A program made the position numbers and the translations under genes. Source: an endosymbiont of Bathymodiolus septemdierum str. Myojin knoll (lineage in GTDB: Bacteria; Pseudomonadota; Gammaproteobacteria; PS1; Pseudothioglobaceae). From it: a DNA stretch of 64,000 nucleotides. Within the stretch, counting starts at the first letter, position 1. The number at the start of each line of letters is the position of its first letter. This document shows positions 51,073 through 59,413 of this stretch, in pieces. The stretch is from positions 1,302,001 to 1,366,000 of the forward strand of contig NZ_AP013042.1 in NCBI RefSeq assembly GCF_001547755.1. Reading direction: 5' to 3'. The notes below the pieces were generated by a model, which worked only from the letters and a program-made list of their open reading frames with translations, did not search any database and was not told where the DNA came from.

Positions 51073-51101
51073 AACGCCGTATAACTAATTGATTTATATA
51101 A

Positions 51102-52481
51102 GACCCTGTAAACCAGATTGTGTAAACCCTCATATTTTATAATCCCTAAAAAGGAGAAAAAACATGAGTAACGCAACACTAAGAAAAAACCAAAAGAACC
51201 AACTGAACAACACAGGCATTAACCAACAAAAACTCCGTGCTTTTGCTGGTGAGCTTGCCAAAGACATCCACACCCAAGATGACTTGGCAGACTTGTCTGC
51301 ATCATTGGTTAAGATGACCATAGAAGCGGCACTTGGTGCTGAGATGGAACATCACCTTGGCTATCCAAAATATGGACAAAATGGCAATGAATCTAATGCC
51401 AGTAATAACGCTCGCAATGGCTACTACTCTAAAATTGTTAAAGGTAATCATGGCGAAGTTGAACTTGCTATTCCAAGGGATCGCAATGCTAACTTTGAGC
51501 CTGCTATCATTGAGAAGGGTCAAACCAGATTAGGCGCTTTTGATAATCAAATATTAAGCCTGTATGCCAAAGGCATGAGCACCCATGATATTGTCACAAC
51601 CTTTAAAGAGATGTATGACGCTGACATCTCAGCAACGTTGGTGTCCAATGTAACACAAGCGGTTATTACTCAAGCCACAGAGTGGCGTAATCGTCCATTG
51701 GATGAGATTTACCCCATTGTTTATTTAGACGGTATTGTCATTAAAGTTAGGCAAGATAAACAAATCATTAAAAAGACCATGTACATTGCCCTAGGCGTTA
51801 ATCTTGAGGGTAAAAAAGAATGTCTTGGCTTATGGTTGTCCAAAAATGAATCTTCTAAGTTCTGGTTGGGCGTTCTTAACGATATTGCTAATCGTGGCGT
51901 AAAAGACATTCTGATCGCCTCAGTCGATGGGTTAACGGGATTCCCCGAAGCTATTAATGCCGTGTTCCCACAGGCTGATGTACAACTGTGTATTGTTCAT
52001 ATGGTTCGCAACTCGCTTAAATATGTGGGCTATAAGGAACGTAAGAATGTTGCTAGTGATTTAAAGCAAATCTATCAGTCTATTACTGAAGAAGAAGCTT
52101 TATTGGCGTTAGATGAGTTTGAGTATAAATGGGATACGCAGTTCCCAAGTATCGCCAAATCGTGGCGACGAAATTGGGATAATGTTGCTACTCTATTTGC
52201 TTATCCTGAGGCAATCAGAAAGGCAATCTATACCACTAATGCCATTGAATCCTTAAACTCAGTGATTAGAAAATCTATCAAAAACAGAAAGATTTTTAAT
52301 CATGATAACTCTGCTTTTAAAGTGGTCTTTTTAGCCATTGAAGCAGCCAGTAAGAAATGGACAATGCCAATACGAAATTGGTCACAAGCAATGAATCAGT
52401 TTATAATCCTACATGAGGATAGATTAAAGGATTATGTCTGATTTTTGAAAGAGGTGTTTACACAATCTGGTTTACAGGGTC
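51102..52481 (+). mobile_element. IS256-family insertion sequence, complete
   Basis: A 1380-bp element with perfect 26-base terminal inverted repeats (GACCCTGTAAACCAGATTGT... at 51102-51127 and its complement at 52456-52481) around one transposase gene. The 8-base flanks (TTATATAA left, CCATATGG right) are not identical, so no target duplication survives; the element may have been joined by recombination or an adjacent deletion. Confidence 0.92.
51164..52441 (+). CDS. IS256-family (Mutator-like) transposase
   Basis: A 425-residue DDE transposase. Catalytic residues sit in YLDGIVIKV (first Asp), ASVDGLTGFPEAI (second Asp) and TTNAIESLNSVIRKS (Glu), with LCIVHMVRNSLKYV between. N-terminal residues 20-110 form the DNA-binding part. 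The frame is complete, with an AAGGAG ribosome site, so the element may still be active. Confidence 0.95.
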   Translation: MSNATLRKNQKNQLNNTGINQQKLRAFAGELAKDIHTQDDLADLSASLVKMTIEAALGAEMEHHLGYPKYGQNGNESNASNNARNGYYSKIVKGNHGEVELAIPRDRNANFEPAIIEKGQTRLGAFDNQILSLYAKGMSTHDIVTTFKEMYDADISATLVSNVTQAVITQATEWRNRPLDEIYPIVYLDGIVIKVRQDKQIIKKTMYIALGVNLEGKKECLGLWLSKNESSKFWLGVLNDIANRGVKDILIASVDGLTGFPEAINAVFPQADVQLCIVHMVRNSLKYVGYKERKNVASDLKQIYQSITEEEALLALDEFEYKWDTQFPSIAKSWRRNWDNVATLFAYPEAIRKAIYTTNAIESLNSVIRKSIKNRKIFNHDNSAFKVVFLAIEAASKKWTMPIRNWSQAMNQFIILHEDRLKDYV

Positions 52482-52517
52482 CCATATGGGTGGCTTTTTG
52501 ATTTTTTTAGTTGGTTT

Positions 52518-52730
52518 ATGCAAAGGTCTCCAAAAACATTAGGACAAAAAATCAAACTTCACAGACTCCATCAAGGACTTAATCAGAAACAATTTTCTCA
52601 ACTACTAAAAGTTGACCCAACGACTGTTAAATTTTGGGAGAGTGGAGAAAGGAAGCCTTCTGAAAAGATGATTGAGAAACTGTACAAAGCTATTAAGCTT
52701 AATTCTAAATATTATCTAAACACAATTTGA
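52518..52730 (+). CDS. XRE-type HTH protein, single-domain remnant
   Basis: Seventy residues containing one XRE helix-turn-helix (KIKLHRLHQGLNQKQFSQLL, then KVDPTTVKFWESGERKPS). It is nearly identical to the second HTH of the two-domain proteins at 58936 and 62648 and lacks their first domain. The IS256 element ends 36 bases upstream and probably replaced or removed the 5' part. It precedes the restriction-modification genes on the same strand and could act as a controller or be a remnant. Confidence 0.7.
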   Translation: MQRSPKTLGQKIKLHRLHQGLNQKQFSQLLKVDPTTVKFWESGERKPSEKMIEKLYKAIKLNSKYYLNTI

Positions 52731-52818
52731 ATTTAAGCATTATTTAGATAAAACTTCGAAGTAATAAAATAATTGTATAAAATATAAAACAATTATGTTT
52801 GCCTTAGACTTTATGAAA

Positions 52819-52847
52819 TTGGTATTTTTTTACACAAGTGTTACAAT
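52819..52847 (+). promoter_or_regulatory. Promoter of the methyltransferase gene, leaderless type
   Basis: TTGGTA (52819-52824) and TACAAT (52842-52847) are 17 bases apart; the spacer starts with T7. The expected start of transcription coincides with ATG 52854, and no ribosome site is visible. Confidence 0.55.
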
Positions 52848-52853
52848 ATTTAT

Positions 52854-55313
52854 ATGAACTATATTAGTCTTTTTAGTAGTGCAGGAGTTGGTTGTTATGG
52901 CTTTAAACAGTCAGGTTTTGAGTGCATTGCCACAAATGAACTACTAGAAAAAAGACTCAATATACAAAAAGCAAACAAAACTTGTTCTGACCCAAAAGGT
53001 TATATTTTGGGAGATATTTCTAAGTCAGAAACAAAACAAAAACTGCTTAATAAAATTTACAGTTGGCAAGATAAAAATAAGAAACAAGATATTGATTTTC
53101 TAATTGCTACTCCGCCTTGTCAAGGTATATCCGTAGCAAATCATAAAAAAAGAAATGATGAAATTAAACGAAACTCTTTGGTTACAGAGTCAATAAAAAT
53201 AGTTTCTGATATAAAACCTAGAGTCTTTGTTTTTGAAAATGTAAGAGGCTTTTCAAAAACATTATGCATAGATACAGATAATAAAGAAAGAGAAATAGGT
53301 TTCGCCATAGAGAAAAATTTAGCAGCACAATATCATATAGAAAATAGAATTATTAATTTTAAAAATTATGGCTCAAACTCTAGTAGAACTAGAACATTAA
53401 TCATAGGCACTAGAAAAGATGTAGAAGATTTAAACCCGCTTATGCTTTTTCCAGATTTAAAAAAAGAAAAAACTCTGAAACAGTCCATAGGTAAATTACC
53501 TAGACTAAATAACATGGGAGAAAGCGACATAAATGATCCATTGCATAAATTTAGAAAATATTCTAATCGCATGGTGCCATGGATAATAAATACAAAGTAT
53601 GGATGCTCTGCATTCGACAATAAAAATCCAAAATTCAGACCGCATAAAATAGTGGATGGAAAAATAGTTGAAAATAAAAATAAAAACGGAGACAAATATA
53701 AAAGATGTATTTGGGAGAAGGTGGCACCATGCATACACACAAGAAATGATATTTTAGCTAGTCAATCTACTATTCATCCTGTAGATAATAGAGTTTTTAG
53801 TATTAGAGAATTGATGTTATTAATGACTATTCCCAAAAGTTTCAAATGGTTTAAATTTGATATAAGCCATGACAATATTGATACTTTAATAAAAAATAAT
53901 GAAATAAATATTAGACAATCAATAGGAGAGGCGGTTCCAACTGCTATATTTAAAAATATAGCAGTTAAGTACAAAAAGCTTATTGGTAAAAAGCAATTGC
54001 CCTTAAGACAAATTAAGTTATTAATCGAAAGTCAAGAACTCTCAAATATTAAAAAATTAATCAACTTTTTAAATAAAAACCTAGACAACTATTCTTTTAC
54101 AGACTTATCGAAAATATCAGAAATAGCCAACTCAAAGAGATTAAAAAATTCAGCTTTTTATACTAGAAGGGATGTTGTTTTTAGGTCAATAAAATACATA
54201 CCAAAAATTACAAATAAAGAGGTTAAAATTTTAGAGCCATCTGTTGGTGTTGGTAATTTTCTCCCTGATATAATTAAAAAATATGAATCATACGAAAGTG
54301 TCACAATAGATGCTATTGATATAGACCCTTATAGTATAAAAATAGCAAAAATTTTAATCAAAAAAATAAAGATTCCTCAACATATAAAATTAAATTTTAT
54401 AAATGATGATTTTTTGTTACATGATTTTAAAAATAAAAAATATGATATTGTTGTAGGAAACCCTCCATTTGGTAAGGTGCTAGATACTTCTCTAAAAAAC
54501 ACATACAAGGAAAATTTATTTAATACAGGCACTAATAACATATTTTCTTTTTTTATGGAGAAGTCACTGCAAATCTCTAGTTATATTTCTTTAATTATTC
54601 CAAAAAGCATACTATCATCTCCAGAATTTGAAAAAACTAGGATATTGTTAGAAACTAGGAAATTTATCTCCATTTATGACCATGGAGAAAAAGGATTTAA
54701 AGGAGTTAAAATAGAAACCATATCTGTATTGTTTTCAAACAAAAAAACTATAGATAAAGATTTAGTTGTATTGGAATCAGCTATAACAAAAGAATGCTCC
54801 ACCAAAAAGCAATCTTATATATTGGACTCTTCTTTACCTATTTGGCTTTTATATAGAAATCATGCTTTTGATGCCACATTTATAAAACTTAAAGTAGATA
54901 TTTTCAAATATTTTAGAGATAGGCAAATTACTAGAAAAGATTTATCTAGCAAAGGAAAATATCAAATAATAAAATCTAAAAATTTATCTCTAGATGGTAG
55001 TTTAGTCAATAATGAAACAAATAGCTTTTTTATAGATGATATCGCTAAATATGTAGTAAAAAAATTCCTAAATAAGATGTGCATAGTAGTCCCAAATTTA
55101 TCATATTATCCTAGAGCTGCTTTTTTGCCAAAAAATAGTGTAGCTGATGGCTCGTTAGCTATTTTTGAAACAGATGAGAATATTACAAAAGACGATATTG
55201 ATTATTTTAAATCAGATGAATTTACTAAATACTACCGTATAGCTCAGAATTATGGCACAAGAACCCTTAATATAAATAGGAGTACCACATTTTTTTGGGG
55301 AATAAGAAAATAA
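52854..55313 (+). CDS. Fused C5-cytosine and N6-adenine DNA methyltransferase
   Basis: An 819-residue protein. The N-terminal half is a C5-cytosine methyltransferase: SLFSSAGVGCYGF binds SAM, catalytic Cys89 is in TPPCQGIS, and FENVRG follows. The C-terminal half is a gamma-type N6-adenine enzyme, with AFYTRRDVV, SAM loop EPSVGVGNF from residue 461 and catalytic NPPFG at 536-540. Two activities in one chain suit an asymmetric type IIS site needing a different mark on each strand, as known for Alw26I/Eco31I/Esp3I. It is very AT-rich with frequent ATA codons, unlike the core genes. Confidence 0.9.
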   Translation: MNYISLFSSAGVGCYGFKQSGFECIATNELLEKRLNIQKANKTCSDPKGYILGDISKSETKQKLLNKIYSWQDKNKKQDIDFLIATPPCQGISVANHKKRNDEIKRNSLVTESIKIVSDIKPRVFVFENVRGFSKTLCIDTDNKEREIGFAIEKNLAAQYHIENRIINFKNYGSNSSRTRTLIIGTRKDVEDLNPLMLFPDLKKEKTLKQSIGKLPRLNNMGESDINDPLHKFRKYSNRMVPWIINTKYGCSAFDNKNPKFRPHKIVDGKIVENKNKNGDKYKRCIWEKVAPCIHTRNDILASQSTIHPVDNRVFSIRELMLLMTIPKSFKWFKFDISHDNIDTLIKNNEINIRQSIGEAVPTAIFKNIAVKYKKLIGKKQLPLRQIKLLIESQELSNIKKLINFLNKNLDNYSFTDLSKISEIANSKRLKNSAFYTRRDVVFRSIKYIPKITNKEVKILEPSVGVGNFLPDIIKKYESYESVTIDAIDIDPYSIKIAKILIKKIKIPQHIKLNFINDDFLLHDFKNKKYDIVVGNPPFGKVLDTSLKNTYKENLFNTGTNNIFSFFMEKSLQISSYISLIIPKSILSSPEFEKTRILLETRKFISIYDHGEKGFKGVKIETISVLFSNKKTIDKDLVVLESAITKECSTKKQSYILDSSLPIWLLYRNHAFDATFIKLKVDIFKYFRDRQITRKDLSSKGKYQIIKSKNLSLDGSLVNNETNSFFIDDIAKYVVKKFLNKMCIVVPNLSYYPRAAFLPKNSVADGSLAIFETDENITKDDIDYFKSDEFTKYYRIAQNYGTRTLNINRSTTFFWGIRK

Positions 55314-55314
55314 T

Positions 55315-56529
55315 ATGATTGACAATGACAATATAGACAATAACATTAATAGCTTATTAGGTTCTTATAATTTTGATATTAAAATTACTAGGGATGCTCG
55401 TTTTATGGATCAAAAAGTAACACCTGATGTTTTAACAATAGTAGCCGATTGTATTATTCAATTTGTTGGTAGCGAAAGCAAAGAATTTACTGCAAGAAAC
55501 ATATGGGAAAATGGCTACACAAATGAAAATGTTAAAGATATTTTTAATAAACCTGATGTTTCAAACAAAAAAGCACGAAGTGAGTACGATAAGTTTTTTG
55601 CCCAACCCTTAAGAATGTTAGCATATGCTGGTGTCTTAAATTTAAGAAAGGTTAGAAACAGAAATTTCTTTACTGTTAATAATTATGGTGTTCTAAGTTA
55701 TATTTCGATTAAAGAAAGAAACGCTCTAAATTTTATAATTAAATATTTAACTAAGGTGTTGGTAGATAGTGACATATTTAAATTGTTTAATAATTTTTTT
55801 CTTAACAATAATGAACAAAACTTTCATAATCTTAAATCTAAATATGAACAGTTTATTATAGACAATACATCTATTAATCAAACAACAGAGGTTAGAAGAA
55901 TTTTTACCAAGATACTAAATCCACTATGCTATAACGAAAAGGTTAATGGAACAAAAAGTGGTTATTTTTCCAAAGATGTAACAGGTTATGATGAGCTTAT
56001 GTATAACAGAACAAATTGGAGAGATGTTAATAAAAAAAGAGGAGAGACTAGGATAGAATATGATTCTAGAGTTCAAAAAAGTGAAAATGCAAAAAATGCA
56101 TTTATTAAATTCACTGTAGAAAAAGCCAAGAGGCTGATTAAAGAAAGACATAAATATATAAGTGAAGTAGATGATGCAGAAGCAGTTGGAAAGGCAACAC
56201 AAGCCCATCATATTTTTCCAAAATCTACTTACCCTAAAATTGAATCATATTTAGAAAATTTAATTTTATTAACAGGCACTCAGCATAATTCTAAAGCGCA
56301 CCCAAATAACAATACGCATCTTGTTGATAAGGACTATCAATTATCGTGTATTTTATCTAAATTTGATTCTATAGAAAAATCTATTAATACTAATGATGGG
56401 TTTTATTCTAAAGAAGATTTTATATTTGTTTTAAATGAAGGTGTGTCTCCTAATGATAAATTTAATGAAAATGGTTCTTTTAAAGAGATAAAAGAAAAAG
56501 TAGTTTTTGAATATCAACAAACAGGCTAA
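55315..56529 (+). CDS. Type IIS restriction endonuclease, HNH type (Alw26I/Eco31I/Esp3I-like)
   Basis: A 404-residue protein that starts one base after the methyltransferase stop. The HNH site is AHHIFPKS (His298-His299), Asn315 in ENLILLTGTQHN and His324. The N-terminal two-thirds should read DNA. Eco31I is a type IIS enzyme with a single HNH site, and the fused two-strand methyltransferase upstream fits that family. Recognition sequence not predictable from the sequence alone. Confidence 0.78.
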   Translation: MIDNDNIDNNINSLLGSYNFDIKITRDARFMDQKVTPDVLTIVADCIIQFVGSESKEFTARNIWENGYTNENVKDIFNKPDVSNKKARSEYDKFFAQPLRMLAYAGVLNLRKVRNRNFFTVNNYGVLSYISIKERNALNFIIKYLTKVLVDSDIFKLFNNFFLNNNEQNFHNLKSKYEQFIIDNTSINQTTEVRRIFTKILNPLCYNEKVNGTKSGYFSKDVTGYDELMYNRTNWRDVNKKRGETRIEYDSRVQKSENAKNAFIKFTVEKAKRLIKERHKYISEVDDAEAVGKATQAHHIFPKSTYPKIESYLENLILLTGTQHNSKAHPNNNTHLVDKDYQLSCILSKFDSIEKSINTNDGFYSKEDFIFVLNEGVSPNDKFNENGSFKEIKEKVVFEYQQTG

Positions 56530-56550
56530 CCACCCAACACAACCCAATAA

Positions 56551-56575
56551 AAAAAAGGGGACGCTACCCTTTTTT
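56551..56575 (+). terminator. Terminator after the restriction gene
   Basis: A 9-bp stem AAAAAAGGG/CCCTTTTTT with a 7-base loop, ending in T6, 22 bases after the stop codon. Confidence 0.8.
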
Positions 56576-56588
56576 AGGTCCATTATTT

Positions 56589-56719
56589 TTAAAGGAGAAC
56601 GACTAAATACTCAATTGAGCATAATATTGCTCTATTATATGATTATAGATATTTAGTCGTTTAATGCCATAGAATAAGAAAAAAGGCGCAGTAATATGGT
56701 GGAGGGATAGGGATTTGAA
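56589..56719 (+). repeat. 131-bp direct repeat, right copy
   Basis: Two mismatches to the left copy at 50942. Here the tRNA-3'-end-like part continues a few bases further (GATTTGAACCC, to 56722) and then the match to a tRNA stops. The rest of the gap to the antitoxin gene (56723-56857) shows no feature. Confidence 0.85.
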
Positions 56720-56857
56720 CCCAACATTAAAACCACTAAAAACCATAAACCGCTACACAAAAGCATTTTAAAAGTTATGATTGGTGTATTTTGACCCTAT
56801 TTAGAAACTATGTTGTCAAAATGTTGTCAATTTATTCTTTAAGAGGTTTCTTAAAAT

Positions 56858-57145
56858 TTAATGACTTAAAGCCCTTAAAACAACGCTTGGCTCTTTAGCG
56901 ACGACATTAAGTAACACCAAAGCTGGACCTCTAGGATGTCTATCGCCACGCTCCCAATGACGCAAAGTATTAACACTAACACCAAAAGCATTGGCGAATT
57001 CATTTTGACTCATTCCAACATTAGCACGAATATTCTTTATATCTAATGGGTTTATATCGTGAACGATAGCCTTTGATTTTTTGCCTTTAGAAAAATCAAT
57101 TGCCTCATCTAAACCTTGCTTGATACTGTTAAATAATTCACTCAT
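56858..57145 (-). CDS. HTH antitoxin (HigA2/NadS-like)
   Basis: Ninety-five residues. The C-terminal half is an XRE-type HTH with MSQNEFANAFGVSVNTLRHW followed by ERGDRHPRGPALVLLNVVAK, typical of antitoxins of RelE/HigB-type toxins. The frame is intact. It lies four bases after the toxin remnant, the toxin-first order of HigBA. It may survive as an orphan regulator. Confidence 0.85.
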   Translation of the reverse strand: MSELFNSIKQGLDEAIDFSKGKKSKAIVHDINPLDIKNIRANVGMSQNEFANAFGVSVNTLRHWERGDRHPRGPALVLLNVVAKEPSVVLRALSH

Positions 57146-57148
57146 TTT

Positions 57149-57479
57149 TTAAGCCTCATAATTATCTTTTAATAGTTTGGTTAATTTAGTCAACTCGTTT
57201 CTTTCTGATTTTGACAAGTTGCTTTTTTCACCTTTGCTAAATATTGCCAACAAAAACAGCGGAATGGCTTTATTGTGATAATAATAAATCACTCTAACGC
57301 CACCGCTTTTTCCTTTACCTTGGCAGACCACCTAAGTTTACGAATACCGCCCGTACCCGTAATTAAATCACCTGCTTTAACATATATAGCTAAATAATCA
57401 ATAAGCCCATCTTTTTCTGAAATGCTTAAAGTTTATCTGCTCTTTTTATAAACTCTGGTAATTCTACTATAGTTTGCAT
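57149..57479 (-). pseudogene. RelE/HigB-type toxin with two frameshifts
   Basis: ATG 57479 opens MQTIVELPEFIKRADKL and stops. Restoring one T at CTTTAAGC (about 57429) continues LSISEKDGLIDYLAIYVKAG and KLRWSAK. Restoring one A in GCCAAGG (about 57325) gives [16 protein letters not shown] and [12 protein letters not shown], the RelE-like core with its catalytic basic and Tyr residues, to the stop at 57149. Two one-base losses have silenced the toxin while the antitoxin frame stayed open. Confidence 0.85.
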
Positions 57480-57721
57480 ATGTGTATTGTAATCCATTGG
57501 ATTATAGTCGTCAAGTTTTTTTGTTTCGCAAAAATTGAGTTACACCCAAACCCGTTCGTTTATTTTTTCAAGTGTCAATATTTGATTTTGGTTGATAGTG
57601 CAGTGTTAAGCTCTCTAAATTCCACAGTGTTGGTCTATTTGAGCGGTCGCATTATTGACTTGTAAAAAGCAACAAGTCTAATAAATGACACGCTTAAAAG
57701 CTTGTCGAAAGTTTTAAGGCG

Positions 57722-57773
57722 TTAAAAAAAGGGGCTATCTAACCCGGCTTCAATTGCCATGGATTCCCCTTTT
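57722..57773 (-). ncRNA. Candidate small RNA with its own promoter and terminator
   Basis: On the minus strand CTGACT (57807-57802) and TATAAT (57785-57780) are 16 bases apart. The predicted start is near 57773. The transcript of about 50 nt would fold as GGGG(A)ATCC paired with GGGTT...CCCC around a GGC-AATTGAA-GCC hairpin and end in T7. No reading frame with a ribosome site is seen in it. The remaining parts of 57480-57721 show no feature. Confidence 0.5.
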
Positions 57774-57802
57774 AAATACATTATACATAATTATAACAAA
57801 AA

Positions 57803-57852
57803 GTCAGCTAATAATGAGTAGGCTTCAATTGCCCTCGTCACTATTAACTGAC
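57803..57852 (-). other. Long hairpin sharing its apex with the small RNA
   Basis: A stem of about 21 bp from GTCAG to CTGAC, with three G-U pairs on the minus strand and one A-A mismatch. The apex is GGCAATTGAAGCC, the same 13 bases as in the small RNA's hairpin 70 bases downstream. It lies 43 bases after the stop of the gene at 57895, so it may end or process that transcript. Confidence 0.6.
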
Positions 57853-57894
57853 TTAGTTAGTATTATAAACAATAAAAACTAAGGATTATGAATA

Positions 57895-58341
57895 TTAATA
57901 TTTTGGAAGGTCATTAATCCATAAATCAGTTTTATTAATTTCTTTGTTTTGCAATATCTTTAAATATTCATCATGCAATTTTTGTTTTTCCTTTGTGGTA
58001 TTTAGCCAATCATCAACAGAATAGAACAATGAAGTAAAAGAATGTTTTTGTCTTATTCTATCTAAAAACATATCGGCAATAGCACGGTAATGATTGGCTG
58101 CATATATTTTATTAGAACTTGGGCTTACACCATACTGTTTTAGAATACTAGAAACCTCGATAACACCTTTACTGCCCCACGGTGTGTTGTTAATATTTTC
58201 AACAAAGTACTTGTTTGGCTTGTGCAAGAAATAATCATAAAAGTGCCAGTCACCCGTCATTTCATCACTGGCAATATTAAGGGCTGTTCTTGCTGTTAAA
58301 TAAGACTCAAGCGAGGTATTAAGTTTAAATATTGTTTGCAT
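57895..58341 (-). CDS. Hypothetical protein, 148 aa
   Basis: Not recognised. A soluble, mixed alpha/beta protein rich in Tyr, Asn and Lys, with segments SDEMTGDWHFYDYFLHKPN and AANHYRAIADMFLDRIRQKH. No signal peptide or membrane helix. It is very AT-rich, like the surrounding accessory genes. Next to a toxin-antitoxin remnant, a small RNA candidate and a methyltransferase island, it may belong to defence or toxin-antitoxin functions, but nothing in the sequence proves it. Confidence 0.7.
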   Translation of the reverse strand: MQTIFKLNTSLESYLTARTALNIASDEMTGDWHFYDYFLHKPNKYFVENINNTPWGSKGVIEVSSILKQYGVSPSSNKIYAANHYRAIADMFLDRIRQKHSFTSLFYSVDDWLNTTKEKQKLHDEYLKILQNKEINKTDLWINDLPKY

Positions 58342-58421
58342 AAAACATCATTCTAACATATCTAAGGCTTTTTGATTTTGAAAGTCAAAGGGGCCCAAAG
58401 TCAAGCTCTTTGTCGTTTAAA

Positions 58422-58883
58422 TCAGTTACGCCGATAGCTAATCGCCTCAGTTAAATGTTGGATGTTGACGGTATCTGAGTTGTCTAAATCAGCAATGGTT
58501 CTGGCAACTTTTAAGATGCGGTGGTAGGCACGGGCAGATAGATTGAGTTTGTCGATAACGCTGGATAATAAGTGTTTGTTGTCTGCATTTAGATTGGTCA
58601 GTTTTTCGATTTCGTCGGGAGCAAGTTTGTCGTTAGATTTACCTTGTCTTTCTAATTGGATGTTGTGGGCTTTGACGACTCTTTAGCGGATGGTTTCGCT
58701 ATTTTCTATTGTGTCCGTACTTTGGTTGAGTAATGTCTCTTTAGGCAGGGGTGGTACGGTTAATACCATATCAATTCTATCTAGTAGCGGTCCTGATATT
58801 TTGTTTTTGTATCTGTCAATTTGGTCAGCTGTGCAATGGCATTTAGCTGTGCCATCGCCATAATAGCCGCATGGGCAGGGGTT
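58422..58883 (-). pseudogene. comM: comM (yifB) 3' fragment, copy 1, with nonsense codon
   Basis: Encodes the C-terminal part of the Mg-chelatase-like ATPase ComM/Yif[35 protein letters not shown], then AYHRILKVARTIADLD and a short end. After SETIR a TAA (58685-58683) replaces the Gln codon found in copy 2. The fragment begins exactly at the NPCPCG block and its N-terminal 340 residues are missing. ComM is a known integration target for mobile elements in gammaproteobacteria. Confidence 0.85.
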
Positions 58884-58935
58884 CTGTGCCTTGTTACCGT
58901 CTCTCATATTTGTTGTTCCAAAGCCTATTGCAGAA

Positions 58936-59337
58936 ATGCCTAAAGAATTAATCACACTTGGCGACCATATTAAAAAGAAAAGGTTGGAAAATAATTTGTT
59001 TCAAAAAGATGTTGGAATAATCATAGGAACTGATAATTTTACTATAGTTAATTGGGAAAAGAATAGCACTAAAAGTATCCCTGCAAAATATTATCCTAAA
59101 ATTATGGAGTTTTTAAATTATTGTCCGCTGGAAAAAATACCCACAACCATAACCGAGAAAATTAAACTCCATAGAATTCATCGAGGCCTTAATCAGAAGA
59201 AATTTACTCAACTGTTAAAAGTTGACCCAACTGCTGTTAAATTTTGGGAGAGCGAGGAAAGAAAGTCAAAATTATTTTTAGTAAGCATCAATAAAAGATC
59301 GAACAGTTTGTGGCATAATTACCCTTTAAATAATTAA
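58936..59337 (+). CDS. Two-HTH XRE family regulator, copy 1
   Basis: About 133 residues from ATG 58936 (an in-frame start at 58891 lies inside the comM fragment boundary). The first HTH is [20 protein letters not shown] with IVNWEKN; the second is [20 protein letters not shown] with [12 protein letters not shown]. The last 25 residues differ from copy 2, so the end has decayed or been replaced. It is divergent from the comM fragment and directly precedes the G8 promoter; it may regulate the payload. Confidence 0.75.
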   Translation: MPKELITLGDHIKKKRLENNLFQKDVGIIIGTDNFTIVNWEKNSTKSIPAKYYPKIMEFLNYCPLEKIPTTITEKIKLHRIHRGLNQKKFTQLLKVDPTAVKFWESEERKSKLFLVSINKRSNSLWHNYPLNN

Positions 59338-59352
59338 AATATACATTTGCGC

Positions 59353-59383
59353 TTGACAAGTGTATGCAAGGGGGGGGTATATT
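59353..59383 (+). promoter_or_regulatory. Promoter with G8 tract in the spacer
   Basis: A perfect TTGACA (59353-59358) and TATATT (59378-59383) are separated by 19 bases, the last eight all G (59370-59377). Loss of two G would give the optimal 17-base spacing. This is the classic layout of a phase-variable promoter. Confidence 0.7.
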
Positions 59384-59413
59384 ACATTCTAATTTCACCT
59401 AAAAGGTTTACCT

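Noticed and set aside
57734-57840. Possible CRISPR or type III antitoxin repeats (two GGCTTCAATTGCC units)
   Set aside because: Only two short units with unlike flanks and no regular spacing; better explained as two hairpins with a common apex.
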